The notes: generated from the letters alone by a model not told the origin. Numbered from the stretch's first letter, positions 25,349 to 35,372 are shown. The stretch is DNA of 64,000 nucleotides from Muribaculaceae bacterium (GCA_022509165.1 JAFLTT010000002.1:124001-188000), one strand, 5' to 3'. Numbers and translations: made by a program.

Positions 25349-25380
25349 CAAATTTAGAAAGAATTTTTATGCTTTCCAAA
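25349..25380 (-). promoter_or_regulatory. Promoter of tRNA-Lys
   Basis: On the minus strand TTTG (25377-25380) and TAAATTTG (25349-25356) are 20 bp apart, placing the transcription start about 33 bp upstream of the tRNA. Confidence 0.6.
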
Positions 25381-25727
25381 CTTTTATAGAAAAAATAATT
25401 GCTTCGATTCCTACAGACATAGTAGAGGCAGAGTGGCCAGGAATGGATGATTGAGATAGGCAATACTAGGAGTGGCTAGGAATGGATAGAAAGGGCTATG
25501 AGACACTAGGAGGGGACAGCCACAGGTGAACCTAGTGGCTCTGGCCTTCGGCCGACAAAAACCGAGGGCATGAAAGAGACAAAAATGATGGATCAAAAGA
25601 ACCAAAACTTAGGGCACGAAAGAGACCGGTGGGATAGGAGGAGCTATGAGGGAATTGCACTACCGGAGTCAGAATAAAGGTGCCGGAGACAGAGAGGTAT
25701 TGAGGAAGGGTACTATAAGGCGGGGGG
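25381..25727. repeat. Noncoding spacer with imperfect direct repeats
   Basis: No plausible gene is visible. AGTGGCCAGGAATGGAT (25432-25448) recurs as AGTGGCTAGGAATGGAT (25471-25487), and a 23-24 bp unit around GAGGGCATGAAAGAGA (25556-25579) recurs around TAGGGCACGAAAGAGA (25603-25625). The base composition is strongly purine-biased on the plus strand and different from the flanking genes. Probably decayed repetitive DNA. Confidence 0.45.
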
Positions 25728-27713
25728 TCAGAAGAGGTCGTAGTCGATGGTGAGGACTTGGAATTCTGTGCGACGGTTGATTTGGTCGGCTGCTTCTTGG
25801 TCTTCCGGAGAAAGAGTAAGGATATATTCCTCAGTGAGCACAATACCCTCTTCAAATTGAGGATAATCCCGGTTTATCCGCTTTGTAACAGTTTTAGGGA
25901 CACTTTCTCCATATCCCTTCGGGCTTAGTCTTTCTTCGGCGATTCCGGCCTTAATTAGATAATCTATTACACTTTGTGCACGTCGCTGGGATAAAGCTAT
26001 ATTATATTCTTCCGAACCCATCCTGTCGGTATGCGACCCCATCTCTATAGTGACATGAGGATTTTCATTCATCATTGTTACGATTTCATCGAGAGCAGCT
26101 ACCGATTCCGGTCTTAATGTGGCTTTATCAAAATCATAGAAAATATTTTCTACTACCTGGGGTTTATTGATGGCCGCCAGAATAAAATCAATAGCATAAT
26201 CGGCGTCTTCTTCGGCTATATCACTTTCAAATTCCTGTTTCACATTCAGATATCCCGGGGCGCCTGCCTTCATTACATATTTTACTCCCCTGCCCAGATT
26301 AAAACGGAAAGATCCATCATCCCGGGCTACCTCACGCTGGTTGCTCCCGTCATCCCCTACAATTCTGATTACTGCACCGGGCACCGGTTCCCCATCTTTG
26401 TCGACAACATATCCGGAAATTGTTATTTTGAGATCGGGCAGTTCAAAACTATAAATATGATCATACCCTCGTGAGTCTCCTCTATTAGAACTGAAAAAAC
26501 CGGTTTCTCCGGGTCCGAATGTTATTCCGAAATCATCACCGGGGCTATTTATTGGCAACCCCATGTTTTCCACGCTCCAATAATCACCGGTGGTATTAAG
26601 TTTTGCTTTAAAAATATCTAATCCTCCAAAACCCGGATGGCCGTTTGATGCAAAATAAAAAATTGAGTCAGTGCGAGAATAAGGAAACATCTCATCGCCC
26701 GGAGTATTTATTTGTGGCCCCATATTATACAGAGTACCAATCCGATCATTGATATCGATGCGCCATATATCGAGACCTCCGTATCCTCCCGGCATATCGC
26801 TTGTGAAATAAAGATGCTTACCGTCGGCAGATACAGCAGGATGTCCGGTAGCAGTGATGCTATCGTGAACGATCACAAATTTTTCTGCATTACTCCATGA
26901 CGCATCCGAACGCCGCGACGTGAATATTTCTACCGTACTATGAGAAGTTTCAGATCGAGAAGCGCGTGTAAGATACATCGTTTGTCCATCGGGAGAGAAA
27001 CTAATGATGCCCTCATCGGCTTCAGTATTTAATTCTCCCTCCACCGGTTCAGGACGGAGCCATTGGCCTCGTTCGTTTTTACGTGCAAAATATATGTCAC
27101 CTTTTTTCATGCCGGTGATTTCCGACTTGTTGGTTCCTGTGACCTTTTCATTAGTTGACGTGAAATAAAGCACATCTGCGGATTTATCCAGATACATAGG
27201 AGAGAAATCTGCACGGCTGGAATTAAAATTTTTGGCATTCTTTACTACATACCGAGTTTTCGGCTTCTCCTTAGCCACTATTGCCATATTGCATCCCCTT
27301 ATCCCTTCAAGTGCCAAAGGGTCATCCGGTCGAAAATGCATAAATTCCTGATATGCAGAGATAGCGGGTGTATACTTTCCTTCCGCCTGCAAAGCTTTCC
27401 CAAGATAAAAATAAGCCATACTGTCGGGGTATTCATATCGGATTGCATTCTGAAAAGCAGCCGAAGCCCTTGGTGCCATATTCAGTTTATTATAGCAAAG
27501 ACCCAATTTGAAAGCCACCTCACCCCTAAGCGACCGATCTTCTTTCTTAGTAAGCTTATTATAAACCTTCTTATAAATTTTCTGAGCATCAAAGAATTCT
27601 CCCCGTGCATAAGCCGCCTCTGCATCAACAAGTTTTGCACTTTTGCAACCTGTAAGCGTCAAAAGGAATACAAAAAATGATATAAAGAGAAAAGATGGGG
27701 ATACTCGTTTCAT
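25728..27713 (-). CDS. OmpA-family lipoprotein with TPR, PD40 and carboxypeptidase-regulatory domains (PorE-like)
   Basis: The 661-residue lipoprotein (LTLTGCKSAK) has four domains in order: TPR repeats (about 30-150), PD40/WD40-like beta-propeller repeats (about 160-425, e.g. FSPDGQTMYLTR and HPAVSADGKHLYFTSD), a carboxypeptidase regulatory-like fold (about 430-520, ISGYVVDKDGEPVPGAVI), and a C-terminal OmpA peptidoglycan-binding domain (about 535-661, MGSHTDRMGSEEYN). This order is that of PorE, a type IX secretion component of Porphyromonas, and of related Bacteroidetes proteins. Its start overlaps the upstream barrel-protein gene by 4 bp. Confidence 0.8.
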   Translation of the reverse strand: MKRVSPSFLFISFFVFLLTLTGCKSAKLVDAEAAYARGEFFDAQKIYKKVYNKLTKKEDRSLRGEVAFKLGLCYNKLNMAPRASAAFQNAIRYEYPDSMAYFYLGKALQAEGKYTPAISAYQEFMHFRPDDPLALEGIRGCNMAIVAKEKPKTRYVVKNAKNFNSSRADFSPMYLDKSADVLYFTSTNEKVTGTNKSEITGMKKGDIYFARKNERGQWLRPEPVEGELNTEADEGIISFSPDGQTMYLTRASRSETSHSTVEIFTSRRSDASWSNAEKFVIVHDSITATGHPAVSADGKHLYFTSDMPGGYGGLDIWRIDINDRIGTLYNMGPQINTPGDEMFPYSRTDSIFYFASNGHPGFGGLDIFKAKLNTTGDYWSVENMGLPINSPGDDFGITFGPGETGFFSSNRGDSRGYDHIYSFELPDLKITISGYVVDKDGEPVPGAVIRIVGDDGSNQREVARDDGSFRFNLGRGVKYVMKAGAPGYLNVKQEFESDIAEEDADYAIDFILAAINKPQVVENIFYDFDKATLRPESVAALDEIVTMMNENPHVTIEMGSHTDRMGSEEYNIALSQRRAQSVIDYLIKAGIAEERLSPKGYGESVPKTVTKRINRDYPQFEEGIVLTEEYILTLSPEDQEAADQINRRTEFQVLTIDYDLF

Positions 27714-28702
27714 AATATGGAATAAGAGAATTGCAGGGCCACCACAGGATAAACAGGCAAAGCCTTAACTACCTTCATGTATGTGCCCACCTTACCTCTT
27801 ATATTAACGAGATCTTTGGTGAAATTAATATCTTTTCCGGTGTTGTAATCATGATTTATCACATTGGGTGCACCACCCCAGAAGAGAGCCCCTATATCTA
27901 CGCTGAAGTGCCATCTTTTCCCCTTATCTAAGTCGGTGCTATATCCGGCTCCCAGATAGGGTTTGAAATGATTTACAAACGCTCGTGCCGAAAGTGTGCC
28001 ATCCGGAGCAGGATCCATTATATATGGAGTACCATCTTTGAAATCTCCAATATGCATTCCCATCCTGCCATATTCTTTGAAACGCTTCTGCAGGTCTTTC
28101 ACTTTTTCGGGATCGAGTAAAGGAACATTATAGATACTTTTCAGATTCGTGAAATATTCATATGCACGGTTATAAATATTCAATCCCACCAATGTAGGTT
28201 TCTCTTCATATGTGTTTACTGCCTTTGCAATCATAGAAGTTCCCGCATAGAAACCAGCAGTGATATGCCAGTGACGGTTGGATGGTTTGGGAAAGAAATC
28301 AATAAGGAATTTAAAATTTACCATTGAACCTTTACCGGTCATATGAACGGTTTCATCCATCTTTATTCCGGTGTTTTCATAAAGCATGTTAGCCACTTTA
28401 TTAAAATTCCCGGTCGGGATGCCATCTGAGAAGGTATTAAGATTGAAAGATAACGGCACATCTATTCTGGGAAGCCAATCAATTCCGGCTCTGATATCAG
28501 TCCATTTAGTCACAGGGGTTTTGACTTCCAGCCCAATTCCCATTGATCCAATAGAAATTCCAGCATCCAGGCCGGTGGCTATTTTATTTTCACGGCACCA
28601 TGAGATGAAGCCTTTGCTATGGTTGTCAGGCTTTTGTGCGAGTATTTCCCCGGAAAGAAACAGGGTATACAGGCAAATTAGAATTACAAAACGTTTCATC
28701 AT
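27710..28702 (-). CDS. Outer-membrane beta-barrel-like protein, partner of the OmpA lipoprotein
   Basis: A 330-residue secreted protein with an N-terminal signal peptide cut near ILAQ. The rest is rich in alternating strands with aromatic ends (IATGLDAGISIGSMGIGLEV, RWHFSVDIGALFWGG) and ends in YPVVALQFSYSIL, consistent with an outer-membrane barrel ending in an aromatic/hydrophobic strand. It shares a 4-bp stop/start overlap with the PorE-like gene, so the two are co-translated. Family not named. Confidence 0.65.
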   Translation of the reverse strand: MMKRFVILICLYTLFLSGEILAQKPDNHSKGFISWCRENKIATGLDAGISIGSMGIGLEVKTPVTKWTDIRAGIDWLPRIDVPLSFNLNTFSDGIPTGNFNKVANMLYENTGIKMDETVHMTGKGSMVNFKFLIDFFPKPSNRHWHITAGFYAGTSMIAKAVNTYEEKPTLVGLNIYNRAYEYFTNLKSIYNVPLLDPEKVKDLQKRFKEYGRMGMHIGDFKDGTPYIMDPAPDGTLSARAFVNHFKPYLGAGYSTDLDKGKRWHFSVDIGALFWGGAPNVINHDYNTGKDINFTKDLVNIRGKVGTYMKVVKALPVYPVVALQFSYSIL

Positions 28703-28788
28703 TTATAGCACCATGGTCTGTTATGATTTGCATCGCTTCATTTCTGCGAAGGGATGTCAAATTGTTGCAGATCAAGAATAAATTCCCG

Positions 28789-28796
28789 CAAATTTA
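28789..28796 (-). promoter_or_regulatory. -7 box for the barrel/PorE-like operon
   Basis: TAAATTTG on the minus strand, giving a leader of about 80 nt before the start at 28702. No convincing -33 element. Confidence 0.4.
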
Positions 28797-28830
28797 CCAC
28801 CAATTATCCTAAAATCATAATTTATGAAAA

Positions 28831-28862
28831 TTGTATGAGGGTGAATAAGGATATTATCTTTG
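28831..28862 (+). promoter_or_regulatory. Promoter of the ftsY operon
   Basis: TTG at 28831-28833 and TATCTTTG at 28855-28862, 21 bp apart; ATG at 28911. Confidence 0.5.
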
Positions 28863-28910
28863 AATATTTTTGACTAAATTCGCAGATTAATAAGAAAGAA
28901 AATAAAGGCA

Positions 28911-29876
28911 ATGGGATTTTTCAATAAATTATTTAACCGCGAGAAGAAAGAGAAACTTGATGCGGGATTGCAAAAGACAAAAGAAGGGGTATGGGGAAAG
29001 ATATCCAGGGCAATTGCCGGGAAAAGCAAGATTGATGATGACGTGTTGGATTCCTTGGAAGAATCATTCATTACGAGCGATGTCGGAGTAGACACCACTC
29101 TAAAGATAATAGACAGGATACGTGATCGTGTGGCTCGTGACAAATACGTGAATATGAATGAACTCAACCAACTTTTAGGGGAAGAAATAGCGGCCATGCT
29201 TGTAAGGCCCGAGGAAAACTCAGAAGTGCAGGAAGATTTCACGATTAAGAAGAAAGGTGTGCATTACGTAATCATGGTAGTAGGAGTGAACGGAGTAGGG
29301 AAGACCACTACTATAGGTAAACTTGCGGCACAATTTAAGAAGGCCGGCAATAAAGTAGTGCTTGGAGCAGCCGATACGTTCCGCGCAGCAGCTATAGAGC
29401 AATTAGACATTTGGGGAGAAAGGGTAGGCGTGCCCGTGATTAAACAGAAAATGGGAAGCGATCCGGCCGCTGTAGCCTTTGATACGGTAAAATCCGCAGT
29501 GGCTCAGGAAGCAGATGTGGTAATCATAGATACAGCAGGGAGACTTCACAACAAGGTAGGTCTGATGAACGAACTTACGAAAATCAAGAACGTGATGAAG
29601 AGGGTGATACCTGAAGCACCACAAGAGGTTTTGCTTGTACTGGATGGTTCTACAGGACAGAATGCCTTCGAACAGGCAAAGCAGTTTGTGGCTGCTACTG
29701 AGGTTAATGCACTTGCAATCACCAAATTAGACGGTACTGCAAAAGGTGGAGTAGTGATTGGTATCAGCGACCAATTTAAGATACCTGTAAGGTACATTGG
29801 GATAGGGGAAGGTGTAGAAGACCTGCAAGTGTTTAACCCTGAAGATTTTGTTGCCACTTTGTTCAGCCTGGAATAA
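28911..29876 (+). CDS. ftsY: Signal recognition particle receptor FtsY
   Basis: 321 residues, the usual length for Bacteroidetes FtsY, which lacks the long acidic N-terminal domain of E. coli. It has the helical N domain (1-110) and the SRP-type GTPase: G1 GVNGVGKTTTIGKL (about 125-138), the insertion-box DTFRAAA (about 155), G3 DTAGR (207-211), and G4/G5 TKLDGTAKGG (271-280). It docks SRP-bound ribosomes at the inner membrane. First gene of an operon with rimO, 19 bp downstream. Confidence 0.97.
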   Translation: MGFFNKLFNREKKEKLDAGLQKTKEGVWGKISRAIAGKSKIDDDVLDSLEESFITSDVGVDTTLKIIDRIRDRVARDKYVNMNELNQLLGEEIAAMLVRPEENSEVQEDFTIKKKGVHYVIMVVGVNGVGKTTTIGKLAAQFKKAGNKVVLGAADTFRAAAIEQLDIWGERVGVPVIKQKMGSDPAAVAFDTVKSAVAQEADVVIIDTAGRLHNKVGLMNELTKIKNVMKRVIPEAPQEVLLVLDGSTGQNAFEQAKQFVAATEVNALAITKLDGTAKGGVVIGISDQFKIPVRYIGIGEGVEDLQVFNPEDFVATLFSLE

Positions 29877-29895
29877 GCCACGAATGTCGTAAAAT

Positions 29896-31209
29896 ATGAA
29901 TAGACCAAAAAGGGGCTTAATAGATGTAATTTCCCTGGGGTGTTCTAAAAATCTGGTGGAGAGCGAGCGGCTCATACGCCAGCTTGAAGCCAAAGGCTAT
30001 AAGGTTAACTTTGATTCTGAGCATCCACAGGGAGAATATGTAGTGGTAAACACATGCGGATTCATTTCAGATGCTAAGGAAGAATCAATAAATGTTATTC
30101 TGGAATTAGGTGATCTTAAGGCTAAAGGCAGGATAGGAAAAATTGTGGTGATGGGTTGCCTCTCTCAGAGGTATCTGGAAACCCTGAAACAAGAGATGCC
30201 GGAAGTAGATACTTGGTATGGCAAATTTGACTGGCCGGGATTCATTTCACAACTTTCGGACCTTTCCGGAGAAAGTGCAACACCGCCACTTTGGGAAAGA
30301 AGTCTCACCACTCCACCACATACAGCCTATCTGAAGATTTCAGAAGGTTGCAACAGATACTGTGCTTTTTGTGCGATACCTTCCATTACCGGACGCCATA
30401 CATCACGACCTATCGAAGAGATAGAAGAAGAGGTAAGGGCTTTGGTAAAAAAGGGTGTAAAGGAATTCAATGTAATCGCTCAAGATCTATCAGCGTATGG
30501 CACTGATTTATATGGGGGGAGAAAATTGGGAGAACTGATTTCACGTCTTGCAGATATTAAGGGAGTGGAATGGATTCGCCTTCATTATGCATATCCGGCT
30601 GATTTCCCTAAGGAAGTATTGGATGTAATGGCAAATAAAGATAATGTGTGCAAATATCTTGACATTGCCCTGCAGCACATTTCCGACCCTGTATTAAAGA
30701 ATATGCGACGTCATATTACAAAAGATGACACATTATCTTTACTGAAAGAAATCCGGGAGAAAGTTCCCGGAATCCGAATACGCACTACTTTGATGACCGG
30801 TTTCCCGGGAGAAGGGGAGAAGGAGTTTGAAGAATTGATAGACTTCGTAAAGACTCAGAGATTTGACAGAATGGGAGCTTTCACTTATTGTGAAGAAGAG
30901 GATACTTATGCGGCCTCCCATTATAAGGATATTGTGCCTCAAAATGTAAAACAGGAAAGGCTTGATCGTCTGATGTCGCTGCAGCAGGAAATTGCACAGG
31001 AACTCAACGACAGCCTGGTTGGAACTATTCAAAAGGTCTTGATAGACCGGGTAGAGGGGGAAAAAGCATTTGGAAGAACCCAATATGACTCACCGGAGGT
31101 AGATCCCGAAGTAATAATTAACAATGCCGGAAAAGTGAAACCCGGAGATTTTGTGAATGTAAAGATCACGGAAGCTTATCCGTTTGAACTAATAGGAGAA
31201 AGAGTTTAA
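29896..31209 (+). CDS. rimO: Ribosomal protein uS12 methylthiotransferase RimO
   Basis: 437 residues. The N-terminal UPF0004 domain has the three cluster cysteines in SLGCSKNLVESE, VNTCGFISD and VMGCLSQRY. The radical-SAM domain has CNRYCAFCAIP. A C-terminal TRAM domain follows (from about 370). It methylthiolates Asp of ribosomal protein S12 using SAM and two 4Fe-4S clusters. The SLGCSKN start motif and GTDLYG region separate it from MiaB. Lies between ftsY and the isochorismate synthase gene in one operon. Confidence 0.95.
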   Translation: MNRPKRGLIDVISLGCSKNLVESERLIRQLEAKGYKVNFDSEHPQGEYVVVNTCGFISDAKEESINVILELGDLKAKGRIGKIVVMGCLSQRYLETLKQEMPEVDTWYGKFDWPGFISQLSDLSGESATPPLWERSLTTPPHTAYLKISEGCNRYCAFCAIPSITGRHTSRPIEEIEEEVRALVKKGVKEFNVIAQDLSAYGTDLYGGRKLGELISRLADIKGVEWIRLHYAYPADFPKEVLDVMANKDNVCKYLDIALQHISDPVLKNMRRHITKDDTLSLLKEIREKVPGIRIRTTLMTGFPGEGEKEFEELIDFVKTQRFDRMGAFTYCEEEDTYAASHYKDIVPQNVKQERLDRLMSLQQEIAQELNDSLVGTIQKVLIDRVEGEKAFGRTQYDSPEVDPEVIINNAGKVKPGDFVNVKITEAYPFELIGERV

Positions 31210-31210
31210 A

Positions 31211-32281
31211 ATGGGTATAAGATATGAAAGAGATTCCCGACGGGCCACCAATGGTCCGTTGATTTTCTTTAGTATAGCTAAAGATGAAGCTTTTGAAGAA
31301 GAGATAAGGAGTGCATTCATTTCCGGATTGTCTTTTTATGCCTACCGGTTCCCCAATGACAGTATGATGTGCTATGGGTCGTCAGAGGGTTATGAAGTAG
31401 GCCTGGATCATCCCGGATTTGTAATTGGGAGGTTTGAACCGGGGCTCCCCATCATCACTATACCCTATAACGGAGCAAAGAGTAATGACACTTCCATAGA
31501 ATCTTATGAAATGCCGGATACTTCCACAAAATATGAAGAATATTCAAAAGAGGTGGAAGGTATAGTTGCGTCTCTTCAAAATCACCCGAAATCAAAAGTG
31601 GTGGCTGCCAGAGTATTGATAAAAGAGAATGAGTTTGACATTGCTGAACTATTCTATACATTGTGTCAACGTTTCCCTGATGCGTTTGTTTTTTGCTTCA
31701 GCACTCCTGCCACAGGTTGTTGGATTGGTGCCAGCCCCGAATTGTTGTTATCGGGGAGAGAAGATAATTTGCAATCCATGGCACTTGCCGGTACACGTCC
31801 TTTAGGTGCAATCGGAGAGTGGGATAAAAAAAATATTGAGGAACAAAGGATAGTGACAGATTATATCAGTGATATTTTTAAGGCACAAAATTTGTTTCCA
31901 TCTATAGGAAACCCCCAGACGCTTGCCACAGGTAAAATCGAGCATATATGCACCGGCATTTCCGCAACACGGGATAAAGATTTCAATCTGGAAAAAATGA
32001 TCAGGGCTCTCTCCCCCACACCGGCTTTATGTGGCGAACCGAAAGATTTTGCATTGAAAAAAATTCATGAATATGAAAAATTCGATAGAGGATGTTACGG
32101 GGGTTTCTGCGGTCCATATCATTCTATCTCCGATTTTTCATTTAATGTGGTTTTAAGATGTGCTTCATTGACAGAAAGGAAGATATGTCTGTACGCCGGT
32201 GGAGGCATCACTAATCATTCCGACGTTGAGTCAGAATGGAAAGAGACTGAAATGAAACTATCCAATACTTTCGGACTCTAA
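31211..32281 (+). CDS. menF: Isochorismate synthase / chorismate-binding enzyme
   Basis: A 356-residue chorismate-utilising enzyme. Recognisable motifs are CFSTPATGCWIGASPELLL, LAGTRPLG, IEEQRIVTDYI, LSPTPALCGEP and RGCYGGFCGP, the last giving the C-terminal active-site block of the MenF/EntC family. Length and lack of an N-terminal glutamine amidotransferase fit isochorismate synthase in menaquinone biosynthesis. It starts one base after the rimO stop. No other men genes are in the window, so the menaquinone role rests on the family alone. Confidence 0.85.
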   Translation: MGIRYERDSRRATNGPLIFFSIAKDEAFEEEIRSAFISGLSFYAYRFPNDSMMCYGSSEGYEVGLDHPGFVIGRFEPGLPIITIPYNGAKSNDTSIESYEMPDTSTKYEEYSKEVEGIVASLQNHPKSKVVAARVLIKENEFDIAELFYTLCQRFPDAFVFCFSTPATGCWIGASPELLLSGREDNLQSMALAGTRPLGAIGEWDKKNIEEQRIVTDYISDIFKAQNLFPSIGNPQTLATGKIEHICTGISATRDKDFNLEKMIRALSPTPALCGEPKDFALKKIHEYEKFDRGCYGGFCGPYHSISDFSFNVVLRCASLTERKICLYAGGGITNHSDVESEWKETEMKLSNTFGL

Positions 32282-32321
32282 ACTGTCAGTATAGTTTCCG
32301 GCAAGTCTGGTATAAAATAAG

Positions 32322-32350
32322 AAGTGTGCCATCGGAATGAGAGCACACTT
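32322..32350. terminator. Bidirectional intrinsic terminator
   Basis: AAGTGTGC (32322-32329) pairs with GCACACTT (32343-32350), followed by CAATTATTTTTT on the plus strand; between convergent menF and the M13 peptidase gene. Confidence 0.7.
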
Positions 32351-32374
32351 CAATTATTTTTTCTTGGTAGAAAA

Positions 32375-34414
32375 TTACCAGATTATAACTTGCTCGGAGG
32401 CCGGCAGGTACATCGGTTCGCCTTCTGTGATACCAAAGGCTTCAAAGAAAGGTGTAATATTCTTAAGAGATACATTCACCCTATTCTTGCCGAGAGAATG
32501 CACATCGCCAATTGTAAGCCTTCTTATTTCCTCGTCACGGATATTGTTGGCCCAAAGGTTGGCAAAATTCATATAGAAAACCTGAGTGGGGTCCAGACCA
32601 TCTATTTTAGCCTCTTCGGAATTAATATCCACACCCTTTTTCTTTTGAGAATCCAAGAAAGCAGTGTAAGCGATACGCAATCCACCTTGGTCGGCAATAT
32701 TTTCACCTAAAGTATATTGACCGTTAGCATACAGTCCGGGGAGCACTTCCACCGCACTATATTGGTCAACTAATCCCTGGGTGAGGTTTTCAAAAGCCTC
32801 TTTGTCTTCCGGAGTCCACCAGTTCACCATATTTCCCTGAGCATCGAATTGAGAACCCTGGTCGTCGAATCCGTGGGTGAGTTCATGTCCTATTACCACT
32901 CCGATACCACCATAATTTTCAGCATCACTGGAATTGGGATCGTAGAATGGAGCTTGAAGTATACCTGCGGGGAACACGATTTCATTATTCATCGGATTAT
33001 AGTAGGCATTGATAGTCTGAGGAGTCATTCCCCATTCGGTTCTGTCTACAGGTTTACCCCATTTTTTCAGATATTCGTTTTGAGCCCACATTCTGGCATT
33101 CTGCACGTTTTCAACATAGGATAAAGCCGGGTCGAGTTCCATTTCTGAATAATCTTTCCATTTATCGGGATAACCAATTTTTACAGTAATGGAATTAAGT
33201 TTCTTCATAGCCTCCACCTTAGTGTCATCGCTCATCCAGGGAAGGTTAATGATATGCTTTCCAAGGGCAGTACGGAGATTTTCCACAAGTCCCTCCATAT
33301 AAATTTTAGAACTCTCCGGGAAATATTCCTTCACATAGAGTTCGCCTACAGCTTCTCCCAGAAATCCCTCGGTTGTAGCCAATGCTTTCTTCCATCTTGG
33401 CTGTTGCTCTTGCACACCGCTGAACACCTTATTGAATTCGAAACTTGTCTGGCTGAAGTCATCACTGAGATAAGGTGAAGCGCTTCCTACAATTTCCCAC
33501 AGATAATAATCTTTCTTTTCACGGTCGGTGAGATTGGCAAGAAGATTATCACCTTGTTTTGCGGTATTGATAGTGGTAACAATGAACTGTTCGGGAGCCT
33601 CAAAGCCCATTGTTTCAACGAAGAAACGGTCCCAAGGTACATTGGGATACATCTCCTTTACCTGAGCAAAAGACCTGGGATTGTACATGGCAGGTATATT
33701 ACGGCTTTCTTCACGAGTCCAGGTAGAATCGGCAAGAAGAGTCTCAATCTTCATCACGTTTTTCATGATTCGCTTAGCATCCTTCTTGTTAAAGCCGGCA
33801 TTTATCATCTGTTTTTCGATGAGTTTTTCGTAAGCCTCTCTCACTTCCTTATTCCTCTTATCATTAAGAAGATAATAATCGCGGTCACCGAGTCCCAGAC
33901 CGGCGCCGTCTACATACATTGCGTATTCCTGGCTGTTGGCAAGATTTTCCTGAAAACCTATATTGATGAAAGGAGAGCCATAATTCTTGTGCATCCATAA
34001 GAAAAGGTCGGTCATCTCCTCGGGAGTAGCGTTTTCAATTTTATCAAGTATGGGTTTGATCGGCTTAGCCCCCTCATTATTACGCCTCACTGAATCCATG
34101 GCGGCTTCGTAAAGAGTGGCGATGAGATATGCATCAGTACCTTTCTGAGGATTTGTCTTGGCAAGGTTTGTCACGATTCTTTTCACACGGTTGTTGCTTG
34201 AATCGTTAAGCACATTAAACTGTCCGTAACGTGAATATTCAGGGGTAAGCGGGTTTGCCTCAATCCATCCTTCGTTTACATAAAGGTAGAAGTCGTCGCC
34301 CGGTTTTACGTTATTGCTTATTCCGTTGCCATCCAGACTTTTTAAGTGTTCCTGGGCACTCATTGTGGCAACAACCATCAACATTGAAGCCGCCGACAAG
34401 AGAAAACGTTTCAT
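32375..34414 (-). CDS. M13 family zinc metallopeptidase (PepO/neprilysin-like)
   Basis: A 679-residue secreted peptidase with a signal peptide (MKRFLLSAASMLMVVATMSA). The M13_N domain covers most of the protein. The catalytic M13 domain has the zinc motif VIGHELTHGFDDQG (HExxH) and the third ligand in ENIADQGG. The C-terminal W of the family is present as YLPASEQVIIW. It should degrade peptides in the periplasm or outside. Its start is 13 bp downstream of the prs stop, so it is the last gene of the amylase-prs-peptidase operon. Confidence 0.93.
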   Translation of the reverse strand: MKRFLLSAASMLMVVATMSAQEHLKSLDGNGISNNVKPGDDFYLYVNEGWIEANPLTPEYSRYGQFNVLNDSSNNRVKRIVTNLAKTNPQKGTDAYLIATLYEAAMDSVRRNNEGAKPIKPILDKIENATPEEMTDLFLWMHKNYGSPFINIGFQENLANSQEYAMYVDGAGLGLGDRDYYLLNDKRNKEVREAYEKLIEKQMINAGFNKKDAKRIMKNVMKIETLLADSTWTREESRNIPAMYNPRSFAQVKEMYPNVPWDRFFVETMGFEAPEQFIVTTINTAKQGDNLLANLTDREKKDYYLWEIVGSASPYLSDDFSQTSFEFNKVFSGVQEQQPRWKKALATTEGFLGEAVGELYVKEYFPESSKIYMEGLVENLRTALGKHIINLPWMSDDTKVEAMKKLNSITVKIGYPDKWKDYSEMELDPALSYVENVQNARMWAQNEYLKKWGKPVDRTEWGMTPQTINAYYNPMNNEIVFPAGILQAPFYDPNSSDAENYGGIGVVIGHELTHGFDDQGSQFDAQGNMVNWWTPEDKEAFENLTQGLVDQYSAVEVLPGLYANGQYTLGENIADQGGLRIAYTAFLDSQKKKGVDINSEEAKIDGLDPTQVFYMNFANLWANNIRDEEIRRLTIGDVHSLGKNRVNVSLKNITPFFEAFGITEGEPMYLPASEQVIIW

Positions 34415-34427
34415 AATATTGAATTAT

Positions 34428-35372
34428 TTATTTGAAGAGATATTGCGAAGAAATCGATTGGTTGTTATGTATCCTGCGGATAGTGTCTGCAAAAAGTTTA
34501 GCCACAGGAAGCACCACTGCCTTATGGTTTTCTTTCCCGTATGGTATGGAGTCAGTAAATATAATTTCGTTTAATCCCGATTCGAGCACTCGTTCAGTGG
34601 CCGGGCCACTCATTAATGCGTGGCTACAGAGAGCTCTTACCGACTTGGCACCTTTCTCAAGCAGAAGGTCGGCTGCTTTTGTGATGGTTCCGGCAGTGTC
34701 GCTTATATCATCTACGAGCACTACATTTTTACCTTCTACATCACCTATCACGGTCATTTTCTCCACCACATTTGCCTTAGCCCTCTGCTTATGGCAAAGC
34801 ACCAGAGGCACATCGAAGTATTTTGCATAGGAATTGGCACGTTTCGCCCCACCCACATCAGGAGAAGCTATCACCAGGTCGTCCAGATGAAGGCTCTTGA
34901 TATAAGGTATGAAAATAGAGGAAGCATAAAGATGGTCGACCGGCACATCAAAGAATCCTTGAATCTGGTCAGCATGCAGGTCCATAGTGACCAGACGGTT
35001 TATCCCGGCTACGCTGAGGAGGTCTGCCACAAGTTTTGCTGCTATCGATACCCTGGGTTTGTCTTTACGGTCTTGTCTTGCCCAACCGAAATAAGGCACC
35101 ACCGCTACAATTGTAGCAGCCGAAGCTCTTTTGGCTGCGTCAATCATAAGCAAAAGTTCCATCAGATTATCCGTGTTGGGGAAGGTAGACTGCACAAGAT
35201 AAACTTCGGCACCACGGATTGATTCTTCAAAAGAGATTTCGAACTCACCGTCGGCAAATTTCTCTATTTTCATTTTACCGAGCTCTATGCCGAGCTCCTT
35301 GCAGATTGATTCCCCGAGATAGTGGCTCTTAGTGCCTGCAAACACCTTGATAGGGGGAAGATAATTACTCAT
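34428..35372 (-). CDS. prs: Ribose-phosphate pyrophosphokinase (PRPP synthetase)
   Basis: Class I PRPP synthetase of about 314 residues from the ATG at 35372 (MSNYLPPIKVFAGTK). An upstream ATG at 35399 would add nine residues inside the preceding gene and is less likely. Motifs include GYF-GWARQDRKDKPRVSI (ATP-binding flexible region), VTMDLHADQIQGFFDVPVDH, and the PRPP loop VLVDDISDTAGTI. It makes PRPP for nucleotide, His and Trp synthesis. Its start overlaps the amylase stop by 8 bp. Confidence 0.95.
   Translation of the reverse strand: MSNYLPPIKVFAGTKSHYLGESICKELGIELGKMKIEKFADGEFEISFEESIRGAEVYLVQSTFPNTDNLMELLLMIDAAKRASAATIVAVVPYFGWARQDRKDKPRVSIAAKLVADLLSVAGINRLVTMDLHADQIQGFFDVPVDHLYASSIFIPYIKSLHLDDLVIASPDVGGAKRANSYAKYFDVPLVLCHKQRAKANVVEKMTVIGDVEGKNVVLVDDISDTAGTITKAADLLLEKGAKSVRALCSHALMSGPATERVLESGLNEIIFTDSIPYGKENHKAVVLPVAKLFADTIRRIHNNQSISSQYLFK

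Noticed and set aside
34432..35222. Long plus-strand open frames opposite prs
   Set aside because: They are antisense shadows of a highly conserved gene, without promoter or plausible composition.
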